Positions 8,097 through 16,988 are shown, counted from the stretch's first letter. The stretch is 64,000 nt of DNA from CAYPPG01 sp964412555 (GCA_964412555.1 CAYPPG010000015.1:1-64000); one strand, 5' to 3'. Notes: generated from the letters alone by a model not told the origin. Program-made: numbers and translations.

Positions 8097-8810
8097 ATGA
8101 CTTCAATGGTATCTATCCCAAAAATGATCGATCATTCTCTCCTGCATCCCACCTTCACGGATCGACAGTTGCAGGAGGGCTGCGAGATCGCCGCGCGGTA
8201 TGATGTGGCGTCGGTGTGTATCAAGCCCTATGCGGTAAAAGAGGCGGTGCAGTGGTTGAAGGGAACGAACGTCCTGGTCGGCACCGTCATCGGGTTTCCG
8301 CATGGCAATAGCAGCATCGGAGTGAAAGTCGAAGAATCACTGGCCGCCTGTGTGGACGGGGCGGTGGAGCTTGATTTTGTGGTCAATATCGGCAAGGTGC
8401 TGAGCGGTGACTGGTCATATATCGAGAAAGAAATCGTCACCCTCACCGATACCGCCCACCAGAACAACGCCATCGTGAAAGTGATCTTCGAGAACGATTA
8501 TCTTCCCGACGATGAATTGAAAATTCGGCTCTGCAAAATCTGTTCGGACGCCGGATGCGATTTCGTCAAGACATCGAGCGGCTACGGCTTCGTCAAACAG
8601 AGCGATGGAAATTACAATTACAAAGGAGCCACCGATTACGATCTGAAATTGATGCGCGAGCACTGCCCCCCTTCCGTGCAGGTGAAAGCTGCAGGAGGAA
8701 TCCGCACACTGGACGATGTGCTGCGAGTGCGGGACATCGGGGTGACACGCATCGGCGCAACAGCCACACAGTCCATCGTCGACGAAGCACGTAAACGGGG
8801 GATCGTGTAG
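8097..8810 (+). CDS. deoC: Deoxyribose-phosphate aldolase
   Basis: DeoC (237 residues) cleaves 2-deoxyribose-5-phosphate to glyceraldehyde-3-phosphate and acetaldehyde. The Schiff-base lysine is in FVKTSSGYG (about residue 158), and the second active-site lysine in VKAAGGIRTLDD. TVIGFPHGN and ELDFVVNIG are further family motifs. The length is typical for the family. Its TAG stop lies inside a 28-base perfect palindrome (8807-8834) that also ends the opposing gene. DeoC enzymes occur in ordinary nucleoside salvage and in some sugar-phosphate microcompartments; a lone shell-protein gene lies 48 kb away. Confidence 0.95.
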   Translation: MTSMVSIPKMIDHSLLHPTFTDRQLQEGCEIAARYDVASVCIKPYAVKEAVQWLKGTNVLVGTVIGFPHGNSSIGVKVEESLAACVDGAVELDFVVNIGKVLSGDWSYIEKEIVTLTDTAHQNNAIVKVIFENDYLPDDELKIRLCKICSDAGCDFVKTSSGYGFVKQSDGNYNYKGATDYDLKLMREHCPPSVQVKAAGGIRTLDDVLRVRDIGVTRIGATATQSIVDEARKRGIV

Positions 8811-8834
8811 GGGCAGTTCCCGAACTGCCCCTAC
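8807..8834. repeat. Palindrome between convergent genes, overlapping the deoC stop codon
   Basis: GTAGGGGCAGTTC and GAACTGCCCCTAC are perfect 13-base inverted arms separated by CC. The stop codon of deoC (8808-8810) is part of the left arm. It ends 4 bases before the convergent fusion gene, so it may serve both as a terminator-like structure. It is related in style to the palindromes at 39358-39383. Confidence 0.75.
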
Positions 8835-8838
8835 GTTC

Positions 8839-11800
8839 TCAATCCTCCACAGTCAAGGCGACCAGGTAGGGCACAGATTGGTCCATCGTGGAGATGTAAT
8901 CGAGCGAATCCACTATCGAATCCGGTTTCGGATTTTCCCACGTATTTCGAAAGAGGCGAATGGTGGCTTGCGGATTGGTTCCGCGCCAAGCAATGACGGA
9001 TTTTGTCGGGATTCCTCCGTATGCCCACCAATCGACGACGTCTTCCCCATATTTGATCTCGATTTCATGCGTGCCGCCGTCGGCGTAGTTCAAGATGTAT
9101 TTTCCGACAACAGTCCCTGGCTGAGATTGCCATGCCGCCGCATGAAGGACGTGCAGCCGCTGGAATGATTGATCAATCTTGATCCCTTCCACCTTTTCCG
9201 GATAAATCGTGGTCCGCTCATGCAATGTCGGATTGGTGAGTTGCAGGATTCCATCCGTTTTGAACTCGACTCCATTGTAATTGTTGATGCCGGTTGGGAG
9301 AGAGGCCAAAGTGTTATTCTCGTATCCTTGCGATTTATGCCAGGCATCCGTCAATTCGGCGTTGTAGTAATCCGTCAGGTCAATGCAAGTAAATGATCCG
9401 GCCGGCTCATAAAGTGCAACTTCCGGAACGCGAATAACGCTGCCGGTTTTGAGCAATTGATCGATCTGTTTTTTTAATTCCATTTCGAAATTGGGGCTGA
9501 AACCGTCAAAAGTTTTTTGAATGATTCCTTTTTGATCGATGATTACGGTTTTAGGGATGCCTTCGACAGAATAAAGTTTGCCTACTTCACCGTTCGCATC
9601 CAATGCTACGGTTGGATGTAAATCATTTTCTTCAAGGTATTTACGAATAGTATCCGACGATTCTTGCTGATTGACCGCAATGAGTTTCACTCCTTTTTCT
9701 TTATATTCTTCCGCCACTTTTTCAAGAATAGGCATCGCTTTTCGGCACGGCGGGCACCACGTGGCCCAGAAATCGAGAATCACGATATGATCCCGCTGCT
9801 CGGACAGTGTAATCTCCCCATCGTCCAAAGTTGTCAATGAAAAATCAGGAGCCGTTTGACCGGCAATGGAAGCAGGCCGTAGCGTAGGAGGGGAAGAACT
9901 GGGGGGGCGGGCGATGGCTTCCAGTGAATCGACTTTCACCGCATCACTCGGAGGGGCAAAATCAAAGGCCGTTGCAGGGATTTCTTCACCGAACTTCCAG
10001 TTCTCGAAACCGCATTCGATTTTGACTTCAATTTCAGCGGGCGGCATTTCATCGAGTAATGTGGATACGTCAGGGATGATTTTGTTCAGCAGAGGCTTTT
10101 CATCCGTCGTGAAATAATATTCCACGTCTCCATTGTCAACCGATATTCGAACCACATGATAATCTGCCCCGTCGATTTCCTTTTTCCCTTTATATAGTAA
10201 TTTCTTGATGTCTTTCATCACGTTTTTTTCTTTTTGTATTACCCGATCAAGAATGAAAACAGGAAAAGCGGGAGAATTGCGAAGAGCGCCGGGTAAATCC
10301 ATGGATTGCAGTGCGTCTATCGATTCGGGGCCTTCTTTCTCATAATACGTCTTAAACATTGGTAGATAGGCTTTTAAAGTCTTGCCGTCGCTAACTAAGG
10401 TAATACCAAAATCACCGCCGGTATTTACACATGCGAGTTTATCCGGCTTTTGGATGTACAAGGCTTGAGTGGTTTTCATTTCCCGTTCTTGTCCCTGACC
10501 GGAAATGGAAAACTCGATGTTCATTTCAAACTGTATGCTTTTAAAACCCTCAAGATGCTTTGCAAAACCTTTCATAATTTCTTCCGCGTGAGGATCGATG
10601 ACCAGAGTGATCGGGCCGGTTTCTTGAATGGGAGGTGCATCCGTCAAAGCGGCGTTCAATGTATCGGTTTCGATCATCCAGATTTCCCGTTCGGGTCGGC
10701 CTCGAAAATCAAAGGAGAGTTTTGCCCCATCCGGTGACCAGGCAGGCATGGTATAGATTCCATCGGCCAACTCAACAATCTTCTTGTTTTCAACATCCAG
10801 CACCCACAATCCAAAATCACCATACCCGCCAAATCCAAGTTTCTTACCGTCCGGAGACCAGTTCAATAACAAACCCGCTTGTTCGGGAACGGTTCGTTGG
10901 AGAAGAATGTCACCGCTTAAACGGTCAACAATAATTAATTCTTCATTTGCTCCATATGCAATTTTTGAACCGTCGGGGGAAATGGCTGGATACCAGCTGA
11001 TCGGTTCGTCATAATATATTTCCGGTTTCGCGTCGGTATCGTCAACGCGGATGGAATACACTTTATTGTCTTTGCGGGATGAGGCGAAAACTGTTTTCCC
11101 GTCGGTAGACCAGGAGGGGAAACCGCCGTCCATGAGTTTATGCGCATTCGTTCCTTCAATATCGATGATCCACACTTCTTCATTGACAAAGTCGTCATAT
11201 GTGGGTTCAACAACATATGCGATGTGTTTCCCATCCGGAGACCAGGCGGGGTCTTTTCCTTTATCGGTCATAATCCCTTTAATCCCCGTTTTGAGATCAT
11301 AAATTTGTATCCCTTTTCCTTCCGGTTTTCCATAAACGATTTTTGAACCGTCGGGAGACCAATCGGATTTGAACCCTCCGGAGATCAATTTCTTCGCATC
11401 GTATTCTTTTTCCAAATTATCATCTTTTTTGTCCTGCGGTGGCGGTGGTGTATATTCCACTGGTTCCGGCTGTTCTTCCCGCTCTTTGGGTGGTTCCGGC
11501 ATGGGGAGATTGTCCAGGGACACGTCGAGGGCTTCGGCGATGATCTCGTGCGCTTCTTCGCCTTCGAGATTATTAGCGATGATTTTGCCTGCAGAGTCGA
11601 TAAGAAAATTCGTGGGGATTTCCTTCACCTTGAAAATTTGCATGGGAGTGGGTTCATCGACATCCTGGTTCATCACCTGCGGCCAAGGGATGAGCCACTT
11701 TTCGGAAAATTGGATAACTTTATCCTCGGACAGAGTCGGATATACCCCGAGCACATTCAATCCATGGTCATGAAACCGCTCATAAAGAACGATCGCTTCT

Positions 11801-12039
11801 TTCGCCAAACCTTCCGCATTGTCATCCCCTGCATCCCAAAACAGGACGAGTTGCAGCTTGTTTTCGGGAGGATGGAGAGAAATTGGGAGTCCTTCAATGC
11901 TATATGTTTCCATATCAGGAACGGTTATTGTATTTTCACTGGAAGAATCATCCGGCCGAGGAAGCGTCAAAGTAGGCCCGACGGCGGTGATGAACAAAAG
12001 AGCGGCGATGTTTAAAATTGGTGTGGCTAAGTGAAGCAT
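8839..12039 (-). CDS. Secreted multidomain fusion: thioredoxin-like, TolB-like propeller, DUF2092/LolA-like, TlpA thioredoxin, beta-sandwich
   Basis: The protein has 1066 residues and an N-terminal signal (MLHLATPILNIAALLFITAVG). Residues ~60-190 resemble a redoxin fold, but the CxxC site is lost. A proline-rich linker leads to six WSPDG-type repeats (~225-490), as in TolB/WD40-like propellers. Residues ~500-720 resemble DUF2092/LolA lipoprotein-carrier folds. A second, complete TlpA-like domain (~745-890) has FWATWCPPCRKAMP with both redox cysteines near residue 761. The last ~170 residues form a beta-rich domain ending SVPYLVALTVED. A periplasmic or cell-surface role in thiol redox and binding is likely; the function is not known. 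It is convergent with deoC, with a possible -10 box (TATAAT) at 12088-12093. Confidence 0.88.
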   Translation of the reverse strand: MLHLATPILNIAALLFITAVGPTLTLPRPDDSSSENTITVPDMETYSIEGLPISLHPPENKLQLVLFWDAGDDNAEGLAKEAIVLYERFHDHGLNVLGVYPTLSEDKVIQFSEKWLIPWPQVMNQDVDEPTPMQIFKVKEIPTNFLIDSAGKIIANNLEGEEAHEIIAEALDVSLDNLPMPEPPKEREEQPEPVEYTPPPPQDKKDDNLEKEYDAKKLISGGFKSDWSPDGSKIVYGKPEGKGIQIYDLKTGIKGIMTDKGKDPAWSPDGKHIAYVVEPTYDDFVNEEVWIIDIEGTNAHKLMDGGFPSWSTDGKTVFASSRKDNKVYSIRVDDTDAKPEIYYDEPISWYPAISPDGSKIAYGANEELIIVDRLSGDILLQRTVPEQAGLLLNWSPDGKKLGFGGYGDFGLWVLDVENKKIVELADGIYTMPAWSPDGAKLSFDFRGRPEREIWMIETDTLNAALTDAPPIQETGPITLVIDPHAEEIMKGFAKHLEGFKSIQFEMNIEFSISGQGQEREMKTTQALYIQKPDKLACVNTGGDFGITLVSDGKTLKAYLPMFKTYYEKEGPESIDALQSMDLPGALRNSPAFPVFILDRVIQKEKNVMKDIKKLLYKGKKEIDGADYHVVRISVDNGDVEYYFTTDEKPLLNKIIPDVSTLLDEMPPAEIEVKIECGFENWKFGEEIPATAFDFAPPSDAVKVDSLEAIARPPSSSPPTLRPASIAGQTAPDFSLTTLDDGEITLSEQRDHIVILDFWATWCPPCRKAMPILEKVAEEYKEKGVKLIAVNQQESSDTIRKYLEENDLHPTVALDANGEVGKLYSVEGIPKTVIIDQKGIIQKTFDGFSPNFEMELKKQIDQLLKTGSVIRVPEVALYEPAGSFTCIDLTDYYNAELTDAWHKSQGYENNTLASLPTGINNYNGVEFKTDGILQLTNPTLHERTTIYPEKVEGIKIDQSFQRLHVLHAAAWQSQPGTVVGKYILNYADGGTHEIEIKYGEDVVDWWAYGGIPTKSVIAWRGTNPQATIRLFRNTWENPKPDSIVDSLDYISTMDQSVPYLVALTVED

Positions 12040-12330
12040 GGTTTCGGCTCCTTAACATTGTTGATATATATGGTAATACAATTCGTTATTATACGACAAT
12101 TGGAGTGGATTATTTCGAAAAGAGAATCAGGAAACGTACCCCTTATCAAAAGGATAAGATTCGATGACATATGTTCTCATAAATGAAACGATGGTGTCAA
12201 TGGAAAAGTTTGGTCAATTTTCAATTCTTGTTCCTAACACAAAGAATGTGCACCCGAGAGAAAATTACTATACATGAGTAGGAAATTTCCTTACAATTGA
12301 ATGAAATGCGTTAGTAAAAAAGGAGAAATG

Positions 12331-13755
12331 ATGAATTCAAATATCCCAAGGCGCACCTTCTTGAAAACAGCGGGAGCCGGCGCAACCTCTATCCTCTCTA
12401 CGCTGAATAGTTGGGGAAAAGAAGAAAATGGGAAACGGCCGAATGTTTTATTGATTATTTCAGACGATCAAGCCTATATGGATTTGGGGTGTATGGGGAA
12501 TCCGATTTTAAAAACTCCGAATTTGAACCGGTTGGCGGAAGAAGGCATGCTTTTTACTCACGCTTTTTCACCCAATCCGATTTGCACTCCCAGCCGGGCG
12601 GCGCTCTTGACGGGACAGGATTGCTGGACGAACGGTTGTACCTTTTTCGGTGTGCCGATCAAAGAAAGTTCCACGCAATTTGCAGAACTGTTCACGCGAG
12701 CCGGATACGAGACATTTTACACCGGCAAATGGCACAACGACGGACGCCCCTCGCAGCGGGGATTTACCGCCGGTAACTATATTTGTAGAGGCGGGCCGGG
12801 GAAAGGCGGGCAGGCCAAACCGATGGTGAGCGATTTCGGTGGAGGGAATCAACGGCAGATCGATCGTTTTTCAACATCCTTATTTTCGGATGCGGCGGTA
12901 GAATATCTTGACAAGCGCCAACAAGAGGATTCTCCTTTTTTGATGGTTGTCAGCTATACATCCCCGCACGATCCATGGATGCCGCCAGGCAAATATGCAG
13001 AGATGTATCCGCCGGAAGATATTCCCCTGCCTCCCAATTTCATGCCCCGGCCAATGAATGGATCGCAACCGTTCCGCTGGTTTACCGATTGGCATGGAAC
13101 CGAATTGCGGGATGAGGGATTATGGCCGTTTCCCCGAACCCCCGAAGGATTGCGGGAAGTGCGCAGCCGCTATTACGGTACTATCACCCATATGGATCAC
13201 CAAATCGGGCGCATTTTGCAAAAACTAGACGAAAAGCAACTGAGCGGCAATACGCTGGTGATTTTCTTGGCGGATCATGGAATCAGCTTGGGCGCCCACG
13301 GTTTTTCCGGCAAACAGACGATGTATGAAGAGGGCATCCGCTTACCCTTCATCATGCGGTATCCGAAATTGAAGAGAGGCGCAAAGAAATGTTCTGACTT
13401 GATTACGTTGATGGACGTTTACCCGACAATATGTCAAGCAGCAAAGATTGAAGTTCCAAGTGATGTGGAAGGAAAGAGTGTTTTGGGATTGTATCAAGGA
13501 AATGAAGAGTGGAAGCGTGACCGGATTTATTTTACCTTCGTTTCACCGGAACGCCATCGGATGGATGTGCGGGCGGTGCGGACAGAACGATATAAGTTGA
13601 TCCATCATTTGATGACGGATGAGATTGAACTCTATGATCTTCAAGAGGATCCGTATGAAATGAAGAATTTAGCGGATAGTGAAGAACATGGAGAGATACG
13701 GAATCAGTTGTTTTCTTCATTGAAGGAATGGAGAGAGCGGGTGGAAACAGAGTAA
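12331..13755 (+). CDS. Tat-exported sulfatase (formylglycine type), second copy
   Basis: This 474-residue sulfatase has the Tat leader IPRRTFLKTAGAG. The first metal region is IISDDQAYMDLGCMGNP. The active-site signature ICTPSRAALLTGQ contains the cysteine for formylglycine conversion near residue 85, and a metal site is visible at FLADHGISLGAHG. The C-terminus has the usual RAVRTERYKLI and ELYDLQEDPYEM stretches. It is only distantly similar to the sulfatase at 4037, so the two probably hydrolyse different sulfated substrates. AGGAG at 12321 has better spacing to the ATG at 12331 than to 12328. It appears monocistronic and is followed by an inverted repeat. Confidence 0.94.
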   Translation: MNSNIPRRTFLKTAGAGATSILSTLNSWGKEENGKRPNVLLIISDDQAYMDLGCMGNPILKTPNLNRLAEEGMLFTHAFSPNPICTPSRAALLTGQDCWTNGCTFFGVPIKESSTQFAELFTRAGYETFYTGKWHNDGRPSQRGFTAGNYICRGGPGKGGQAKPMVSDFGGGNQRQIDRFSTSLFSDAAVEYLDKRQQEDSPFLMVVSYTSPHDPWMPPGKYAEMYPPEDIPLPPNFMPRPMNGSQPFRWFTDWHGTELRDEGLWPFPRTPEGLREVRSRYYGTITHMDHQIGRILQKLDEKQLSGNTLVIFLADHGISLGAHGFSGKQTMYEEGIRLPFIMRYPKLKRGAKKCSDLITLMDVYPTICQAAKIEVPSDVEGKSVLGLYQGNEEWKRDRIYFTFVSPERHRMDVRAVRTERYKLIHHLMTDEIELYDLQEDPYEMKNLADSEEHGEIRNQLFSSLKEWRERVETE

Positions 13756-13763
13756 AGGTGTTT

Positions 13764-13942
13764 TTGTCTGAATCTGGATTGGCCTGGATGGTAGGATTTT
13801 CAGGATGGGTTAATATGAAAGTATTTCATTATGTTTCGAGAAAACGTTCACTAGTCGCTGATCACTTGTCATATGTATACATACCGATCAATAAGGCAAA
13901 TCCTGTTCATCCTAGAATCCTGGACATCCTGATTCAGACAAT
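13764..13942. repeat. Inverted pair of TGTCTGAATC-type repeats (family D, copies 1 and 2)
   Basis: The arm at 13764-13812 begins TTGTCTGAATCTGGATT. The arm at 13898-13942 is its imperfect reverse complement, and about 85 bases lie between them. A third copy is at 17880-17926. The right arm overwrites the 3' end of the frameshifted gene at 13869-14638. The pair could form one long hairpin in DNA or RNA. Confidence 0.75.
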
Positions 13943-14638
13943 AAGTGAGAGCAAAATTATAAAGCAGAATGATTTTGTATTGTCCGATGTCTACACTCCT
14001 GACTTGCCCTGCAAGAAAAAGTTCAGATGCTTGATGCATTGTCGCCCGTTCAAATGCTAGACTTTTCGTAAAACATTCCGTAATATTGAACCTGGAAATT
14101 TCATCCAATATCAATGTACGCTCCAATATCGTAGGAGGTTCGACACATTCGAGAATGTTAAGGGTTTGGCAGGTGCTTTTCAAAATACTGTTTCCGATTA
14201 GAGAAGCAATAAGAGTAGGGTGTTCTTCATAACACCATCGGGAGAAACGAAACATATTTTTGATAGTTTGATAGGCTTTTTCATGTTTTCCTGAATGGAT
14301 CGAAAGCAGACATTTTACCTGCAATATTTTGGCTAACCGCTGATGGCCATGTCAAGAAGTTGTTCAATTTGTTCGAAACTTTCAGCTTGAAAAGGCCGGA
14401 TGTCTTGTTCCATCATCGTGATCACTCGATCCAGTATGATCCAGGCGTTCTCACGATTGGGAATCTCTGGAGGAGCGAGTTTCCGGATGTCGAATTCAAC
14501 GCCTTGCGCAATAGCATTTTGTATCGCTTTGTTGTACATCCGATTTGCCCAAATGTACGGAAAAGCAGCGGCGATCAGCAATAGAATGAAAAGTACGAGA
14601 AAAATTTTACCGATGATCGAACGAGGGAGCAACTTCAT
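13869..14638 (-). pseudogene. Frameshifted membrane-anchored protein of unknown function
   Basis: The first part (14638 down to 14333, 101 residues) starts MKLLPRSIIGKIFLVLFI, an N-terminal membrane anchor, followed by a helical region with IPNRENAWIILDR. It meets a stop after LLDMAIS. One frame over, the sequence continues LAKILQVKCLLSIHSG and on through more helical, TPR-like sequence to about 13950. A single missing base near 14330 would join the two parts into a ~230-residue protein. The last ~20 codons of the second frame run through a family D repeat, so the true C-terminus has also been replaced. I do not recognise the family. Confidence 0.6.
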
Positions 14639-14736
14639 GGACTTATCTCCTGATAATTTCTTCGACTTATGCTACTCTAAACGTTCATAACGTGAGAGTA
14701 TTACAAAACATACATGTTGTCTTGTTGGAGGAAATC

Positions 14737-15435
14737 ATGATGACCACTTTTTATGTCCGATTTTTTTGCGTTCTCGCAGTAACAACTGGAATGCTGGTCG
14801 GTCTTGCCGGAGTCAATCCAAGTGTTGCTTCAGAAAACACGGGTGCCATCTTGTACAAAGACAGCCTGAAATCTCCTCCCGCCAAACCATGGGAATGGAT
14901 TCGCGAAAATCCCAATGCGCATAAATCGGGAGAAAGCGGCCTGCAAATCATGATCGAACCCGGCGGGTTGATGGGAGCAGGGAAGGATGCCAAGAACATT
15001 TTGGTGCGCCCCTTACCCGAAAAAGCCAAATCGGTCATGGTGCAAGTCGATGCCGATCACAAAACTCAATACGAACAAGCGGGACTGATTTTGTATCAAG
15101 ACGACGACACCTACATCAAATTGGTTATGGAAATGGTGAATGAAGAAGTATGGATCGTCTTCGTCGTCGAGATCGAAACCAAAGCGAAAGTGGTCAACAA
15201 AGTCGCACGGCCTAAAGGCGATGTGTGGGTGGCATTCGATTTCGAAGGAGACGAAGTGAGAACCTCCTGCTGGGGAAAAGAAGGCAAGAAGATTGAAATC
15301 GGAAGCACAAAATTCCCGATGAAGCCGCGCCCCCGTGTCGGTGTCTTCACCCAAAGCGGTCAACCAAATTCCAACCGTTGGGCACAGTTTAGAAATTTCA
15401 TCATTTCGACTGTACCTGCAAAACCGGAACTCTAA
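14737..15435 (+). CDS. Secreted DUF1349/concanavalin-like domain protein
   Basis: The product has 232 residues with a signal peptide (MMTTFYVRFFCVLAVTTGML) cleaved probably after SVASE. The rest resembles the DUF1349 lectin-like beta-sandwich: a central YEQAGLILYQDDDTYIKL strand-loop, then an RPRVGVFTQSG segment near the end. Such domains bind carbohydrate or cap glycoside hydrolases, and a solitary copy is probably a surface or periplasmic sugar-binding protein. A GGAGG site at 14727 supports the ATG pair at 14737/14740; the longer frame from 14692 is rejected. It is divergent from the pseudogene at 13869-14638. The gene ends beside a short GGGGGCAATCC-type palindrome. Confidence 0.7.
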   Translation: MMTTFYVRFFCVLAVTTGMLVGLAGVNPSVASENTGAILYKDSLKSPPAKPWEWIRENPNAHKSGESGLQIMIEPGGLMGAGKDAKNILVRPLPEKAKSVMVQVDADHKTQYEQAGLILYQDDDTYIKLVMEMVNEEVWIVFVVEIETKAKVVNKVARPKGDVWVAFDFEGDEVRTSCWGKEGKKIEIGSTKFPMKPRPRVGVFTQSGQPNSNRWAQFRNFIISTVPAKPEL

Positions 15436-15439
15436 TTTT

Positions 15440-15504
15440 TGGGGTGTAAACACATTGGTCTACCCCTACATAGTAGGGGGCAATCCTGCGTGATTGCCCG
15501 ATTT
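15440..15504. repeat. Short palindromic repeats after the DUF1349-like gene
   Basis: Two small units are visible: one with GGTCTACCCCTAC (around 15454-15469) and one with GGGGGCAATCC facing GATTGCCCG (around 15475-15501). The GTCTACCCC word recurs in the palindrome at 32004-32029. They separate the DUF1349-like gene from the opposing small gene. Confidence 0.5.
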
Positions 15505-15817
15505 TACGGCAATCGGTCCGGGATCGCCGATCCTTTAAAACCAATCGCACCAAAAAGAAGAGACGGGATTCGAGAAGTTTTTGTTTGGTAATTCACTCCA
15601 AAATTTAATATTGGATGTTCTTGTGTTACTTTTGCCCATTTCGGTATAGACCAACTGGATGGATCAAATATCTTCTCAAGTGATATCGCGTTTTCCATAG
15701 AAAAACATACTAATGGTTGAGTGGTATTATTGCCATCGGCTTGCAGGCATAAAGGAATTGAATTAACTAATAAAACAGAAATTATAATTTTTTTTGTTGC
15801 ACTTTGCTTTCACTCAT
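15504..15817 (-). pseudogene. Small secreted protein with a frameshift in an A8 tract
   Basis: The intact reading frame from 15698 gives MENAISLEKIFDPSSW and ends at 15504 (64 residues). Read upstream in the same frame, the sequence encodes a convincing signal peptide (KKIIISVLLVNSIPLCLQA) but has no start codon. An ATG at 15817 (MSESKVQQ) is one frame off; nine instead of eight A residues in the coding-strand tract at 15788-15795 would join them. It could be a real slippage or phase-variable site, a dead gene or a sequencing error. It starts 12 bases after the hepT stop. No family is recognised. Confidence 0.42.
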
Positions 15818-15828
15818 TTTTAGATTTA

Positions 15829-16191
15829 TTATAAATCTACCTCCGGTGGTATTGGTGGAATCAAGGGAGTCAACAAATCGATAAGTTCATTGATACGTAT
15901 AGTTGATACGTGCCAAAGGCGGTCGTATTTGATTTCTCCATATTCATGAGCAAGCACATGCCGTTGTGATATGATACCTTGCCATGGAATATCTGGATGA
16001 TTTTCTCGAAATTCAACAGACACTTTTCTTGCCGCTTCCCCGATGATTTCAATCTGCCGTTCGACTGCACTTTTCAACATCTTATCTTGCAAAAAATGGA
16101 TGTACGACTTGCCCTCGACAAATCCTTGAACCGTTTTAGCCGCTTCCAGCATATCCCATAAATATGCCGTATCATCCCTATCAGGCCGCAT
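15829..16191 (-). CDS. hepT: HepT-like HEPN toxin (DUF86)
   Basis: This 120-residue all-helical protein belongs to the DUF86/HepT family. The RNase-type motif R-x4-H-x-Y is complete in RHVLAHEYGEI, and the start MRPDRDDTAYLWDMLEAA is typical. In MntA/HepT systems the HEPN protein is the toxin and the nucleotidyltransferase neutralises it by adding AMP to the tyrosine of this motif. The gene overlaps the upstream antitoxin by 11 bases, so translation is probably coupled. Both key residues are intact, so the pair may be active. Confidence 0.88.
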   Translation of the reverse strand: MRPDRDDTAYLWDMLEAAKTVQGFVEGKSYIHFLQDKMLKSAVERQIEIIGEAARKVSVEFRENHPDIPWQGIISQRHVLAHEYGEIKYDRLWHVSTIRINELIDLLTPLIPPIPPEVDL

Positions 16192-16483
16192 AAATCACCT
16201 TCCGACATCTCGCAATCTCATACCGCCGAAATGGATTCTGTATCCCTTCCGCTTCGAGTAAATCCACTTTTCTACCAAAGATATGTTGCAGCTCCTGAAT
16301 CATTTCTACATAATCGATCGTATCCCAAGGCGCATCCTCTTCGATTTTTACCAACACATCCACATCGCTTTCGGGACCGAAATCATCCCGCAGAACGGAA
16401 CCGAACAGGGAAAATTCTTTGACCTTCCACTTCTGACAGAATTCATGAATCTTACCTTGATCAATCGGGATTTTCGGTTCCAT
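16181..16483 (-). CDS. mntA: MntA-like minimal nucleotidyltransferase (antitoxin)
   Basis: This 100-residue minimal nucleotidyltransferase carries the signature GSVLRDDFGPESDVDVLV, with the two aspartates that bind metal and a third acidic residue in KVDLLEAEG. It is the first gene of the pair, followed by hepT with an 11-base overlap. In characterised systems the enzyme AMPylates HepT. It is unlike the two nucleotidyltransferases at 42230 and 43053, so it is a separate system rather than another copy. The ATG at 16483 precedes IPIDQGKIHEFCQKW; no strong ribosome binding site was noted. Confidence 0.87.
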   Translation of the reverse strand: MEPKIPIDQGKIHEFCQKWKVKEFSLFGSVLRDDFGPESDVDVLVKIEEDAPWDTIDYVEMIQELQHIFGRKVDLLEAEGIQNPFRRYEIARCRKVIYAA

Positions 16484-16649
16484 GGTTTCTCATCCTAAGG
16501 TTTAAGCGTCAAATACGATTTTTTATTAAACCCCGTATTTATTCATTATACATCACCGATCAGACAAAATAAATCATTCATTTTGCCGCCACAAGTTCCT
16601 TCTCATGCAAACTCGGTTGATTCTCTCGCGGATTAAATCAATGTCCGGT

Positions 16650-16745
16650 TTAGGGATTCTGATTCCTATTTTCGATTTCCGCAACATATGCAAATACAGC
16701 TTGAAAATCCTCAACTTCAAGTTCCGGATAATCTTCAAGCAATGT
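16650..16745 (-). pseudogene. C-terminal remnant of a DUF433 protein
   Basis: The minus strand reads LLEDYPELEVEDFQAVFAY and then VAEIE, ending at a stop at 16650-16652. ILEDYPEL..ED..A...Y is the hallmark end of DUF433 antitoxin-like proteins. The N-terminal two thirds are missing. The break lies about 20 bases from the first 43-bp direct repeat at 16766-16808. No partner DUF5615 toxin is seen. Confidence 0.62.
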
Positions 16746-16765
16746 ATTTCACCATAGCGTCTCCC

Positions 16766-16808
16766 CTGGGAGCGCGGGCATCCCTGCCCGCATCTTTGAA
16801 CCCGCACA
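16766..16808. repeat. Direct repeat (family B), left copy flanking the DUF6364/PIN pair
   Basis: A 43-base sequence starting CTGGGAGCGCGGGCATCCC is repeated without mismatch and in the same orientation at 17733-17775. It contains a GCGGGCA-tccc-TGCCCGC hairpin. A shorter inverted relative lies at 39325-39347. The copies bracket a ~920-base stretch holding a toxin-antitoxin pair. Confidence 0.88.
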
Positions 16809-16988
16809 CCCCACAATATTTTTCAATCTTCCGATAATGCAAAAAAATAAGTGCAAAGACAGTATATTTTTTTCATAAGAGTAGTGAGAGCACAAAAAGA
16901 TTCTAGAATAAAATATAATTGGTTCAAGCATGGATTTGGATAATCAAAGTCGGGCGGGGGGTTTGAATGAGCAATAGTCATCAGATAC

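Noticed and set aside
8097..8810. Considered deoC, xylB and the shell protein as one microcompartment operon
   Set aside because: They are far apart and on different strands, with unrelated genes between; no encapsulation peptide is evident, so only a loose link is kept as a finding.
16574..16816. An 80-codon minus-strand frame between MntA and the DUF6364 gene
   Set aside because: It runs through the direct repeat and mixes frames with the DUF433 remnant; only the DUF433 frame shows homology.
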